Source: Acidobacteriota bacterium
GTDB taxonomy: Bacteria; Acidobacteriota; Vicinamibacteria; Vicinamibacterales; UBA2999
Direction: 5' to 3'
Length of the DNA: 64,000 bases
NCBI GenBank assembly: GCA_947465645.1
Contig: CANIBQ010000017.1
Coordinates: 8,275 to 72,274 of the forward strand
In this document: positions 24,312-33,436 of the stretch, piece by piece
Layout: each line of letters starts with the position of its first letter
How positions within the stretch are numbered: position 1 is the stretch's first letter
Notes under the pieces: generated by a model
Told to the model about the DNA's origin: nothing
What the model saw: the letters and a program-made list of their open reading frames with translations, nothing else
Database searches by the model: none
Translations under genes and position numbers: made by a program

Positions 24312-24991
24312 GGCTCGCCCTCGCGCAGCATGAAGCCGACGCCCCTCACGGTGTGGATCAGCCGCGCGCCCTGGTCGGCGTCCACCTTGCGGCGCAGCCG
24401 CGCGATGTGCACGTCGATCACGTTGTCGAGCGGCGTCGTCCGCGCGGTTTCCTTCCACACGTCGCGCGCCAGCGTCTCGCGCGAGACCACGTGCCCCTGG
24501 TGCCGCAGGAGGAACTCGAGCAGCTCGAACTCCCGGACGGTCAGGTCGACCGCCCGGCCGCCGCGCGCCACCTTGCGGGTGACGACGTTCATCTCGAGAT
24601 CGCCGATGCCAAGCCGCAGCGTCTCCGCCGACCGTCCGCGGCGCACCAGCGCGCGGATGCGGGCCACGAGCTCGGCAAACGCAAACGGCTTGATCACGTA
24701 GTCGTCCGCGCCCGCATCGAGCCCGATCACGCGGTCCTGCAGTGCGTCCCTGGCCGTGAGCACGAGCACCGGGGTCTTGATCCCCCGCTCGCGCAGCGCC
24801 CGCAGGATCTCCAGGCCGTCCCGGCCCGGCAGCCCCAGGTCGAGCAGGATGACGTCGAACGCTTCGGTGGTCGTGCGAAAGAACGCGCCTTCGCCCGTGC
24901 GCTCGACGACGACGCTGTGCTGCTCGCCTTCGAGGCCTTCGCGGAGCGCGTTGGCGACCTTCTGTTCGTCTTCCACGATGAGGATGCGCAT
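24308..24991 (-). CDS. OmpR-family response regulator
   Basis: 227 aa. Receiver domain with acidic pair (VEDE), phospho-acceptor Asp51 in VILLDLGLPGRDG, Thr in VLVLTARDAL and Lys in DYVIKPFAFAEL; then a winged-helix DNA-binding domain (LTVREFELLEFLLRHQGHVV, VIDVHIARLRRKVD, IHTVRGVGFML). It is the partner of the histidine kinase encoded downstream and coupled by overlapping codons. Target genes are unknown; the peroxiredoxin/MFS pair lies further downstream on the same strand. Confidence 0.92.
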   Translation of the reverse strand: MRILIVEDEQKVANALREGLEGEQHSVVVERTGEGAFFRTTTEAFDVILLDLGLPGRDGLEILRALRERGIKTPVLVLTARDALQDRVIGLDAGADDYVIKPFAFAELVARIRALVRRGRSAETLRLGIGDLEMNVVTRKVARGGRAVDLTVREFELLEFLLRHQGHVVSRETLARDVWKETARTTPLDNVIDVHIARLRRKVDADQGARLIHTVRGVGFMLREGEP

Positions 24992-25050
24992 TGAAGCCTA
25001 CGAGTGTACCGTAGCCGACCGATGACCCTGGACGCGGGGCCCGCGCCGCC

Positions 25051-25173
25051 TCAGGCGAAACAGACGAAACCGGCGACGTGCGGCCGGGGATCGGTGCACG
25101 GGGCGGTCGGCCTGGGTATTTCAGACGAGACCATCAGCATTCCCACGACCATCGCGAACAGCGCGTGCTGCAT
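25051..25173 (-). CDS. possible 40-aa membrane peptide
   Basis: ATG 25173 has a near-ideal CCAGGAGGGTGGTC ribosome site. The product starts MQHALFAMVVGMLMV, long enough for a single membrane helix or signal peptide, then a Pro/Thr/Cys-containing tail (PRPTAPCTDPRPHVAGF) with two Cys residues. It follows the regulator gene by 37 bases on the same strand. The strong ribosome site is the main support; no homologue known to me. Confidence 0.45.
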   Translation of the reverse strand: MQHALFAMVVGMLMVSSEIPRPTAPCTDPRPHVAGFVCFA

Positions 25174-25210
25174 GACCACCCTCCTGGGCCGATCGACGTC
25201 ATTGTCATGG

Positions 25211-26955
25211 CTACAGGCCGAGCAGCTCGATGAGCCTGGCATACCGCGCGTCGGGCCGGATCGGCTCGAACCGCGGGTCCACTGCGACGTTCGGCAGTGA
25301 CGGGTCGCATTCCACGGTGGCCTGTTCGAGCGACGCGAACGCCGCGTCGTGGTCCTCCAGCCCCACATGTGCGAGGGCCAGATGATACGAGGGGACGAAT
25401 CGCCGCTCCGCCATCCGCGCCAGCCTGGCAAGGAGGCCGCGGGCGGCGTCGTGATCGCCGACCGTCGCTTTCGCGTGCGCCAGCCACGCCAGCAGCACCG
25501 GGTCCTTGTCCGCCTGGGCCATGGCGCCCTCGAGTGACTGGATGGCAGCGTCCTCGCGTCCCGACTGGAGGTATGCGGCGCCCAGCACGCGCGTGCGGCG
25601 GAGAACCGGGGATTCATCTCCACGGTATGCAGGCACCGCGCGATCGCCTTGTCGTAGTCGCCGGCGACGAACCGCACCCACGCGGCACTTGAGTTGACGA
25701 CCAGGCAGAGCGGATCGAGCTCGCAGGCACGCTCGGCTTCGCGGATGGCCTCGTCGCTGCGCGACAAGGTCGCGAGCATCGCGCCAAACGAGCGGTGCGC
25801 CCCTTCGTGGCTGGGATTGAGGACGATCGCCTGCGAATAGGACGACTCGGCGCCACGCCAGTCCCATTCGAGGGTTCGCCGGATCTCGGCGAGCGCCAGG
25901 TGGGCCTCCGACAGGCTCGGCTCGAGTTCGAGCGCGCGCTTGGCGGAATGGCGCGCCATCTCGAGCGCGCGCCGCGGCAGGTCGCCATAATACTCGGCGC
26001 GCGTGATGCGGGCACGCGCAATGCCGGCGTACGCCGCGGCAAACGCGGGGTCCCTGGCGAGTGACTGTTCGTAGTAGTCGATCGCCTCGTCCACCCCTTC
26101 GTCGCCCGGCTTGTTCCAGTGAAAGCGGGCTTTCAGGTACGCCTGGTAGGCGTTCGCATCATGCGATGTCGCGTGGGCGCCGTGGCTCTGCTCCGGCATC
26201 AGCTCCATCGTCAGCGACCGGGCGATGCGGGCGGCCACGTCGGCCTGCACCGAGAGGCAGTCGGCGAGATGGCGTTCGTAGGTCTCGATCCAGAGATGAG
26301 TCTCGCCCGACGTCTCGACCAGCCGCGCGGTGATGCGTACGCGGTCGCCCTCTTGCCGCACGCTGCCTTCGAGCAGGTAGTCGGCGCGCAGCGTCTGACC
26401 GATCTCGTGCGCACGCTGGGTGCTGCGCTTGAACATCATCGATGACGAGCGCGCGATGACGCCGATGCGCCCTCGGCACAACTGACCGAGCTGCGCGATC
26501 ATCTCCTCGGTCAGGCCGTCGGCGAAGTATTCCTGCCCGGGCTCGTCGCCGACGACCGTGAACGGCATCACCGCCAGCCGGACGCGGTGCGCGAGCGCGC
26601 TGGCGGCCACCGTCATGGCCGCATCGTGCCGCGCGATAAACCGGTAGCCGCGCCGCGGCAGCGTCTCGACGAATCGCGGGTTGTCGGCCTCGTCGCCGAG
26701 TGCGGCGCGGAGCCGCTTGACCGCCGCATTCAGACTGTGCTCGAAGTCGACGAACGTCCCGTTCGGCCACAACCGGGAACAGAGCTCCTCCCTCGTCACG
26801 ACGAGGCCAGGACGCTCGAGCATCATCCGCAGAATCTCGAACGGCTGCTCCTGGAGGCGCACGCGCGTCTGGCCCTTCCGCAGCTCACGCGAGCGGACGT
26901 CGAGCTCAAACGGTCCGAAGCGCAGCGTCTCGGTCGTGTCGGGCGATCCGTTCAT
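25211..26955 (-). pseudogene. CadC-type winged-helix/TPR transcriptional regulator, frameshifted
   Basis: From ATG 26955 the protein has a winged-helix DNA-binding domain (LRFGPFELDVRSRELRKG, HSLNAAVKRLRAALGD, VETLPRRGYRFIA), a TolB-N-like module (VRLAVMPFTVVGDEPGQEYF, DYLLEGSVRQEGDRVRITARLV) and TPR repeats. At about 25586-25594, in an ACGCGCGTG tract, the frame breaks: the true TPR end (VLGAAYLQSGREDAAIQSLE through ARLIELLGL, stop at 25211) is in another frame, consistent with an extra CG unit or one lost base. In the original frame translation continues in nonsense to 25051. It may be a real mutation or a sequence error. Confidence 0.75.
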
Positions 26956-27238
26956 GGTGATACGAGAGCCCCCGGGAATCTGGAAGACCCCTAGATTGCC
27001 CCATTGCAGGGCCTTTGAAAAGCGCCAACGCGATTGTTCGTCACACACTGACGCGGCTGGTCACCTCCATTTCACCTCGTGTCACCTCCAATGCATTGAG
27101 GCACCCGCGCGCGGGCCGCACAGTGGCGGCATGCGATTCCCAACTTTCTTCCCCACAGGCCACAGAGTCACAGAGACACAGAGCCATATCCGTACTTTCT
27201 TGCCTCCGTGTCTCTGTGTCTCTGTGGCCCGTTTAGTC
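26956..27238. other. intergenic region between divergent genes, with a palindromic repeat
   Basis: 283 bases between the regulator start and the protease start. Holds the CACAGAG palindrome at 27158-27229; otherwise no gene and no clear consensus promoter seen. Confidence 0.5.
27158..27229. repeat. CACAGAG-type inverted repeat
   Basis: Left arm 27158-27179 begins GGCCACAGAGTCACAGAGAC; right arm 27208-27229 ends GTCTCTGTGGCC. The imperfect ~22-bp arms form a long hairpin directly before the protease start. Confidence 0.7.
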
Positions 27239-27859
27239 ATGGTGGCAGCAATCGCCGCGAGCTCCGCCTTCGCTGCCGAAATCGAGCCGGACATGCGCGT
27301 GGTGATTCGTACGTATGACAGCGCGGGCGTGCCAGTCGCCGATCTGGAGTCGGCCGTCGCCACCGCGACAGGCATTCTCGACGCCTCAGGCCTCGAGATG
27401 GCGTGGCATGCGTGTGAGGTTGCCCTGGTGCGGAATGCCGTGCACCCGTGCGCGGCGCCCCTGGGCGCCAACGAGATCGCGGTGCGCATCGTCCGGCTGA
27501 CAACCGATGCCGGATACCGCGGGGAGCTGCCGCTTGGCTACTCGCTCGTAGACACGGCCACGCGGTCGGGCACGCTGGCGACGATCTATATCGACCGCGT
27601 CGCCTGGCTCTCGGAGGCGGCCGGTGTCGACCGGGACGTGGTGCTCGGACGCGCGCTCGCGCACGAGGTTGGCCACCTGCTGCTCGGCACCAGCACGCAT
27701 GCGCAGGCTGGATTGATGCGCGCCGTCTGGTCGTGCGAGGCCCTGCAGCGCAACGTGCGCCGCGACTGGTTGTTTGCGCCGGCCGACGCGCGCGCCCTGC
27801 GCCAGGCAGTGCGACTGAGAGCTCTACCGCAGCTCGCGCGCCTCGGGATCGGCGATTGA
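27239..27859 (+). CDS. secreted HExxH zinc metalloprotease-like protein
   Basis: 206 aa from ATG 27239, giving a clean signal peptide (MVAAIAASSAFAA). An in-frame ATG at 27131 would add 36 residues, but these are encoded by the dispersed palindrome and read as repeat translation. The mature protein carries the zinc motif AHEVGHLLLGT (His142), with upstream SLVDTATRSGTLATIYIDR. Four Cys residues may form disulfides. It is probably an exported metalloprotease; the substrate is unknown. It is divergent from the TPR regulator and 36 bases upstream of the molybdenum-hydroxylase pair. Confidence 0.7.
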   Translation: MVAAIAASSAFAAEIEPDMRVVIRTYDSAGVPVADLESAVATATGILDASGLEMAWHACEVALVRNAVHPCAAPLGANEIAVRIVRLTTDAGYRGELPLGYSLVDTATRSGTLATIYIDRVAWLSEAAGVDRDVVLGRALAHEVGHLLLGTSTHAQAGLMRAVWSCEALQRNVRRDWLFAPADARALRQAVRLRALPQLARLGIGD

Positions 27860-27895
27860 AACAGCGATAACATACGGGGCGAAAGGACGCCCCAC

Positions 27896-28375
27896 ATGAG
27901 CGTGTTCACCCTCAAGGTCAACGGCCGTTCGCATAGGGTCGACGTCGATCCGACGACGCCGCTGCTCTACGTGCTCAGCGATGACCTCGAGCTGCGCGGG
28001 CCGAAGCTCGGATGCGGCCTGTCGCAGTGTGGCTCCTGCACCGTCAACATCAAGGGCCAGGCGGTGCGGTCGTGCGTGACCGCCGTCGGCACCCTCGACG
28101 GCTCGGAGATCACGACGCTCGAAGGCCTCGGGTCGCCTGAGAATCCACATCCGCTCCAGAAAGCCTTCATCGACGAGCAGGCGATGCAGTGCGGCTTCTG
28201 CATCAACGGCGTCATCATGACGGCGAAGGCGCTGCTCGACCGCACGCCCAACCCGTCGGACGCGCAAATCCGCCAGGCGATGTCGACGGTGCTCTGCCGC
28301 TGCAACGCGAACCAGCGGATGTTCCAGGCGATCCGCCGCTACGCGCAGTCGAACGGAACGCGGAGGACGGCATGA
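27896..28375 (+). CDS. 2Fe-2S subunit of a molybdenum hydroxylase (isoquinoline 1-oxidoreductase alpha-like)
   Basis: 159 aa. It has both iron-sulfur clusters of the xanthine dehydrogenase family small subunit: the plant-ferredoxin-like motif GCGLSQCGSCTV with a downstream Cys (SCVTAVG), and the C-terminal helical cluster MQCGFCINGVIM with LCRCNANQRM. It passes electrons from the molybdenum subunit encoded next. The absence of a FAD subunit gene is typical of the two-subunit IorAB class, where electrons go to a cytochrome or another acceptor. Its stop overlaps the start of the large subunit (ATGA). Confidence 0.9.
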   Translation: MSVFTLKVNGRSHRVDVDPTTPLLYVLSDDLELRGPKLGCGLSQCGSCTVNIKGQAVRSCVTAVGTLDGSEITTLEGLGSPENPHPLQKAFIDEQAMQCGFCINGVIMTAKALLDRTPNPSDAQIRQAMSTVLCRCNANQRMFQAIRRYAQSNGTRRTA

Positions 28376-30687
28376 CGCCTTCGCAGACGGCTTCCTCACG
28401 GCGCGACTTCCTCAAGCGCTCCGGCGCATTGATCGTGACCTTCACCGCCGCGGGCGTCGCCGCGGATATCGGCCTATCAGGCCTCGCCTCGGCCCAGGGC
28501 ATCAACGGCACCCCCTCCACGGACCTCGACTCATGGATCGCCATCGCCGCCGACGGCCGCGTCACCGCATACACGGGCAAGTGCGAGTTCGGCCAGGGCC
28601 TGTTCACCGCGCAGACCCAGCTGATCGCCGAGGAACTGAGCGTGCCGATCGACCGCGTCACGCTGATCCAGTGCGATACCCAGCTCACCCCCGACCAGGG
28701 GACGACGTCGGGCGCGCAGTCGCATCCGGCGAATTTCAACAAGACCAACCTCGCGCTCGCCGGCGCGAGCGCGCGGGAAGCGCTCGTGCAGTTGGCATCG
28801 ACACGGCTTGGGGTGCCCGTCGCCCAACTCTCCGCCAGGGACGGCGTCGTCAGCGCGATTTCCGATCCGTCGAAGCGCGTGAGCTACGGCGACCTCGTCG
28901 GCGGCAGGACGTTCGACGTGCGCCTCAACCCGGATGCGACGCGCAAGCATCCCAGTACGTGGACGGTGCTCGGTACACCGGTCAAGCGGCTGGACATTCC
29001 GGCGCTGGCCACGGGCCGCTACGAGTTCGTCCACAACGTCCGCGTGCCCGGCATGCTGCACGGCCGAGTCGTGCGTCCGCCGGCCATCGGCGCGAACCTG
29101 ATCCGCGTGGACGAATCGTCGGTGCGGGGGATGCCCGGCCTCGTCAAGGTCGTCGTCAGGAACAACTTCATAGGCGTGGTCGCCGACAAGCCGTGGCAGG
29201 CCGTGCAGGCTGCCGCGAAGCTGAAGGCCACGTGGTCGGCCGGAACCGGGTTGCCGCCGCAGCGTTCGTTCCACGACCAGATGCGCAAGAGCCCCGCGCG
29301 CGATGGCTTCACGGTGAACTCGGGCGACGTCGACGGCACGCTCGCGGCTGCGTCTCGCGTGGTCAAGGCGACCTACCTCTATCCGTTTCAGATGCACGCC
29401 TCGATCGGCACCGCGTGCGCGGTGGCGGATGTGCAGGGCGACAAGGCCATCGTCTGGTCGGCGTCGCAGGCGGTGCATCCGCTTCGACACACAACGGCCA
29501 CGCTTCTCGGCCTTCCTCCCGCCGGCGTGCGCATCATCTTCAAGATGGGTCCCGGCTGTTATGGCGTCAACGGCGCGGACACGGTGTCCTACGACGCCGC
29601 GCTGATGTCACAAGCGGTCGGCACGCCCGTCCGCGTGCAGCTCTCGCGGCAGGACGAGATGGCGTGGGAGAACTTCGGACTCGCCTACGTGATCGATCAG
29701 CGTATCGCGCTCGATCCGGACGGCACGATCGTCGCCTGGGACTACGAGGGATGGTCGCCGACGCGCGGTGGCCGGCCCGGCGGGAACGCGCCCGGCAACG
29801 TCGTCACCGGCTTCCTCGCCGGCTTTGAGCCGCAGGCATTTACTCCACGCACGCCTGCCCCGCCGCCGCAAGGAGGGTTCGACAACGGATCCAACACCGT
29901 GCCGTCCTACGTCACGGGTTGTGTCGGTGCCGAATGCGGAGGCTGCGGCGTCGTCAGGAGCGAGCGGGTGCTCAATCACACGATCGAATCGCCGTTCTTC
30001 ACCGGGCCGCTTCGTTCGCCGGCGCGCCTGCAGAATACGTTTGCGCATGAGTGCGTCATGGACGAAGTGGCGGCGATCCTCGAGGCCGACCCGGTCGAGT
30101 ACCGGCTCCGTCACCTGCGCGACCCGCGTTTGAGGACCGTGCTCACGGCGGCGGCGAAGACCGCCGGGTGGGACACGCGTCCGTCACCCCGTGCGGGTGC
30201 CAGGCGCACCGGCGTGGTCGCGGGGCGCGGCGTCGCCTGCGTCCTGTACGAAGGCGACAACGGCTATTGCGCCAACGTCACCGAGGTGGAGGTCAACCAG
30301 GACACCGGCGTCATCGCCGTGAAGCGGTGCGTCGTCGCGATGGACTCAGGACCGATCTCCAATCCCGACGGCATCAGGAACCAGGTCGAGGGCGGCACGC
30401 TCCAGGGCATCAGCCGCACGATGCTCGAGGAAGTGACCTGGAATGCCGAGCGGGTCACGTCGGTCGATTGGCGCACGTATCGCGCGCTGTACCTCGGCGC
30501 CGAGGTGCCCACAGTCGAGACCGTGCTGATCAATCAGACGGAGACGTCGGCGATGGGAGCGGGCGAAACCGCGATCACCGTAGTCGCCGCCGCCATTGGC
30601 AACGCGATCTTCGATGCGACCGGCGCCCGCCTGCGCGAAATTCCCTTCACCCCCGAGCGAGTGAAGGCCGCTCTCAAGGCGCGCTAG
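28372..30687 (+). CDS. molybdopterin subunit of an isoquinoline 1-oxidoreductase-like hydroxylase
   Basis: 771 aa from ATG 28372; the frame is open further upstream only as a shadow of the small subunit. N-terminal Tat signal SRRDFLKRSG followed by a hydrophobic stretch, so the complex is exported folded. Family features: FGQGLFTAQTQLIAEEL, DQGTTSGAQSHP, MGPGCYGVNGADTVSYDAAL, ESPFFTGPLRSPARLQNTF, VDEV-like VMDEVAAILEADPVEYRL and a C-terminal MGAGETAITVVAAAIGNAIF that fits the catalytic Glu region. It hydroxylates N-heterocycles or oxidises aldehydes with water as oxygen donor; the substrate is not known. Confidence 0.88.
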   Translation: MTPSQTASSRRDFLKRSGALIVTFTAAGVAADIGLSGLASAQGINGTPSTDLDSWIAIAADGRVTAYTGKCEFGQGLFTAQTQLIAEELSVPIDRVTLIQCDTQLTPDQGTTSGAQSHPANFNKTNLALAGASAREALVQLASTRLGVPVAQLSARDGVVSAISDPSKRVSYGDLVGGRTFDVRLNPDATRKHPSTWTVLGTPVKRLDIPALATGRYEFVHNVRVPGMLHGRVVRPPAIGANLIRVDESSVRGMPGLVKVVVRNNFIGVVADKPWQAVQAAAKLKATWSAGTGLPPQRSFHDQMRKSPARDGFTVNSGDVDGTLAAASRVVKATYLYPFQMHASIGTACAVADVQGDKAIVWSASQAVHPLRHTTATLLGLPPAGVRIIFKMGPGCYGVNGADTVSYDAALMSQAVGTPVRVQLSRQDEMAWENFGLAYVIDQRIALDPDGTIVAWDYEGWSPTRGGRPGGNAPGNVVTGFLAGFEPQAFTPRTPAPPPQGGFDNGSNTVPSYVTGCVGAECGGCGVVRSERVLNHTIESPFFTGPLRSPARLQNTFAHECVMDEVAAILEADPVEYRLRHLRDPRLRTVLTAAAKTAGWDTRPSPRAGARRTGVVAGRGVACVLYEGDNGYCANVTEVEVNQDTGVIAVKRCVVAMDSGPISNPDGIRNQVEGGTLQGISRTMLEEVTWNAERVTSVDWRTYRALYLGAEVPTVETVLINQTETSAMGAGETAITVVAAAIGNAIFDATGARLREIPFTPERVKAALKAR

Positions 30688-30716
30688 ATCGCAGCATCGT
30701 GCTAAATTCCACAGCG

Positions 30717-31376
30717 ATGAGCGCATACGCCGTTGTGGCCAAAGTTTCCGATCGGCCCGGGATGCTGCACGGTCTCACCGGAGTCCTGGCCGATCACGAC
30801 GCCAACATTACCTACGTCGACATCCACCCGGGAGCGCCGGGAGCACCGCACTCGGAGATCTACCTCGAGTTCACGACCGAGCGGCCGATTGAAGCGGTGC
30901 TCGCGGAGCTTGGCGCCGTGCAGGGGGTGAATGTCGTCGAGGAAACCCCCTCGTTCGCGAAGATCTACGGCAAGCGCATCGTCGTCATGGGCGGCGGCGC
31001 GCAGGTGGGCATGGTCGCGATGGGCGCAGTTGCCGAGGCCGACCGCCACAACATCCGCGGTGAGCGCATCTCGGTGGATACCATTCCTCTCGTCGGCGAA
31101 CACGAACTGGCGGCCGCGGTGCGCGCCACCGCCAGACTGCCGCGCGTCAAGCTGCTCGTGCTGGCCGGCTCGATCATGGGCGGAGAGATCGCCGACGCCG
31201 TCGAAGAAGTGCGAAAGAACGGCTTGAAGGTGATCTCACTGAACATGGTCGGCAGCGTTCCCGATGCCGCCGACCTCGTCGTCAGCGATCCTGTTCAGGC
31301 AGGCGTGATGGCCGTGATGGCCGTCGCCGACACGGCGAAGTTCGACCTGATGCGACAGCTCAAACGGCGGTACTGA
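30717..31376 (+). CDS. ACT domain protein with a C-terminal DUF5612-like domain
   Basis: 219 aa from ATG 30717; the open frame upstream is a shadow of the preceding gene. Residues 1-75 are an ACT-type small-molecule-binding fold (VVAKVSDRPGMLHGLTGVLA, ITYVDIHPG). Residues 85-219 form a second domain (RIVVMGGGAQVGMVAMGAV, VLAGSIMGGEIADAVEEVR, LNMVGSVPDAADLVVSDPVQ) that I associate, from memory, with DUF5612, best known in archaea. Probably a cytoplasmic amino-acid-responsive regulator; target unknown. The 29-base gap after the hydroxylase gene permits co-transcription. Confidence 0.75.
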   Translation: MSAYAVVAKVSDRPGMLHGLTGVLADHDANITYVDIHPGAPGAPHSEIYLEFTTERPIEAVLAELGAVQGVNVVEETPSFAKIYGKRIVVMGGGAQVGMVAMGAVAEADRHNIRGERISVDTIPLVGEHELAAAVRATARLPRVKLLVLAGSIMGGEIADAVEEVRKNGLKVISLNMVGSVPDAADLVVSDPVQAGVMAVMAVADTAKFDLMRQLKRRY

Positions 31377-31382
31377 GGGGAC

Positions 31383-33317
31383 TCACGGAAGCGCGTAGAC
31401 GACCAGCGCCTCAGAGCCCTCCGGCGCCGGGTCGTCGAGCGCGCTGGCGCCGCCGGCGGCGATCGCCACGTACTGCTTGCCGTCACGCCCCTGGTAGGTG
31501 ATCGGCACCGCGTGCCCGTTCATCGCGAGCGCGGTGACCCAGAGCTCCTTGCCCGTCTTCGAATCGAACGCGCGGAACCGGCGGTCGTTGCTCGCCGCGA
31601 TGAAGATGAGTCCGCTGGCCGTCGTGATCGGTCCGCCCATGTTCAGGCGGCCGGTACGCTGCTTGGCTGCGGGAAGCTGCTCGGTGATCCCGAGCGGCAC
31701 CCGCCACGCGATGTCGCCCGTCTTCAGGTCAACCGCGACGAGGCTGCCCCACGGCGGTTTCTGGCAGGGCCACGCCTTCTCGCCCGAGCCGACCAGGTTG
31801 CCGCCGCCGTCCGGACGCCCCTCGCTCCACTGGAACCTCGACGTCGACCCGACACTGCTGTTTCGGTTATAGAGATCGCGCCCGTCGCGCACGCCACGTT
31901 TTTCAATCCAGCCAATGCTCGCCTCGTCCATCGTGTTGACGAAGATGTAGCCGAGCCCGGGATCCGATGCGGTGCCGCCCCAGTTCGCCCCACCTACAGA
32001 ACCCGGAAACAGGATCGTCGAGCGCGGCGGAGCGCCTTCGGCGCGGTACCGGTATGGCGTGAACGGTCCGGCGTTGGTGAAGCCACCGCTCCGCTGTTCG
32101 AGCGCCTTGCAGAACGCCGCATGCTCGGCGTTGGTCTCGGCCGCGGTCACGATGTCTTCAGGCGCATAGCTGACGCGCGCGAGGGGTCCTGGCTTCACCG
32201 GGATCGGCTGCGTCGCCGACGCCCGCTCCCCCGGCACGTCGCTCGCCGGCACCGGACGCTCCTCGATGCCGAACACCGGCTTGCCGGTGTCGCGGTTGAG
32301 GACATACATCCATCCAGTCTTGTGCGCGATGGCCAGCACCGGCACGATACGGCCCTCGATCGTCACATCGAGCAGGCCTGGCGGTGATGGGATGTCGTAG
32401 TCCCACAGGTCGTGATGCGTCGTCTGGAAATGCCACTTGTAGGCGCCGGTCTCGGCGTCCAGGGCGACGACGGAGTTGGCAAAGAGGTTGTCGCCGTGGC
32501 GGTAGCCGCCGTAATAGTCGGGGGTGGGGCTGTCGAAGATTGCGTAGAGGGTGTTGCGCTGCGGATCGACCGTCATGGAGAAGGCCCAACTGATCGCGCC
32601 GGCCTGATCCTTCCAGCCGTCGTTCTCCCACGTCTCGAATCCGGGCGCTTCGGCCTCCTGCGGAATCGCGCGGAACTCCCACATCTTCGCGCCTGTCCGG
32701 ACGTTGAAGCCGCGCACGGAGCCAGGCGGGGTGTTGGTGCCGACGAGGATGACGTTCTTATGGATGGTGGGCGAGCCGTTATAGACCTGGATCATGTCTA
32801 CGACGCCGGACGCGCCAAATTCGGCCACCGGCCTGCCATTGGCCGCGTCGAGCGCGATCAGGCGGCGGCCGGACGTGAACAGGATCCTCGCGGGCGAGGC
32901 GCCGTCGCCGGGCCAGTAGCCGACGCCGCGCTTGGACGGCGGTCCCATCGGCACGTCGTACTTCCAGATCTCGCGCCCGGTCTCGGGCGCGAGCGCGACG
33001 ACGCTCGTGGCGGTCGCGGCGTACATCACGCCGCGGACGACGATCGGGGTGAACTCGGTGCCGCCGGTAAGGCTTCCGCTGTCAGCCGACCGGCCAAGCG
33101 TGTAGGTCCACGCCTGTCGGAGGCGCGAGACGTTGGCGGGCGTGATCTGCGTCAACGGTGAGTGACGCGATCCCATGACGTCGCGGTTGTACATCGGCCA
33201 CTCGGCCCCGGCGGATGGCACCGTCGCTTCCTGTGCATGGAGAGCCGGGAACATGGCAGCCGCTGCGACAATCAGCCCGATGCGAATGCGGCCGCCCACG
33301 AAACGAACGTCCTTCAT
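31383..33317 (-). CDS. PQQ-dependent dehydrogenase (quinoprotein alcohol/glucose dehydrogenase type)
   Basis: 644 aa from ATG 33317 (GGGAG upstream). Signal peptide to about LHAQ. Eight-bladed propeller with repeated tryptophan-docking motifs: VVALAPETGREIWKYD, VRGFNVRTGAKMWEF, VVALDAETGAYKWHFQ, VAVDLKTGDIAWRVPLG and FDSKTGKELWVTALA. HHDLWDYDIPSPPGLLDV and GPITTASGLIFIAASND are typical of the family. There is no C-terminal cytochrome c domain, so electrons go to a separate carrier. It diverges from the TonB receptor at 33437, 119 bases away. Confidence 0.88.
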   Translation of the reverse strand: MKDVRFVGGRIRIGLIVAAAAMFPALHAQEATVPSAGAEWPMYNRDVMGSRHSPLTQITPANVSRLRQAWTYTLGRSADSGSLTGGTEFTPIVVRGVMYAATATSVVALAPETGREIWKYDVPMGPPSKRGVGYWPGDGASPARILFTSGRRLIALDAANGRPVAEFGASGVVDMIQVYNGSPTIHKNVILVGTNTPPGSVRGFNVRTGAKMWEFRAIPQEAEAPGFETWENDGWKDQAGAISWAFSMTVDPQRNTLYAIFDSPTPDYYGGYRHGDNLFANSVVALDAETGAYKWHFQTTHHDLWDYDIPSPPGLLDVTIEGRIVPVLAIAHKTGWMYVLNRDTGKPVFGIEERPVPASDVPGERASATQPIPVKPGPLARVSYAPEDIVTAAETNAEHAAFCKALEQRSGGFTNAGPFTPYRYRAEGAPPRSTILFPGSVGGANWGGTASDPGLGYIFVNTMDEASIGWIEKRGVRDGRDLYNRNSSVGSTSRFQWSEGRPDGGGNLVGSGEKAWPCQKPPWGSLVAVDLKTGDIAWRVPLGITEQLPAAKQRTGRLNMGGPITTASGLIFIAASNDRRFRAFDSKTGKELWVTALAMNGHAVPITYQGRDGKQYVAIAAGGASALDDPAPEGSEALVVYALP

Positions 33318-33436
33318 CTGATTGACTCCCAGCACGTATTGTCCCTCGCCCGCGCTCGTTCGGGGGTGGATCCGTTGCGTACAAATCTGGTACTCTCCAT
33401 CGGCTCTGTCGGGCCCCGTGCAACCAGGGAGGTTCC

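Noticed and set aside
25051..25600. Continuation of the winged-helix/TPR protein in its first frame to 25051
   Set aside because: The sequence is Arg/Trp/Ser/Thr nonsense, while the real TPR code is in another frame ending at 25211.
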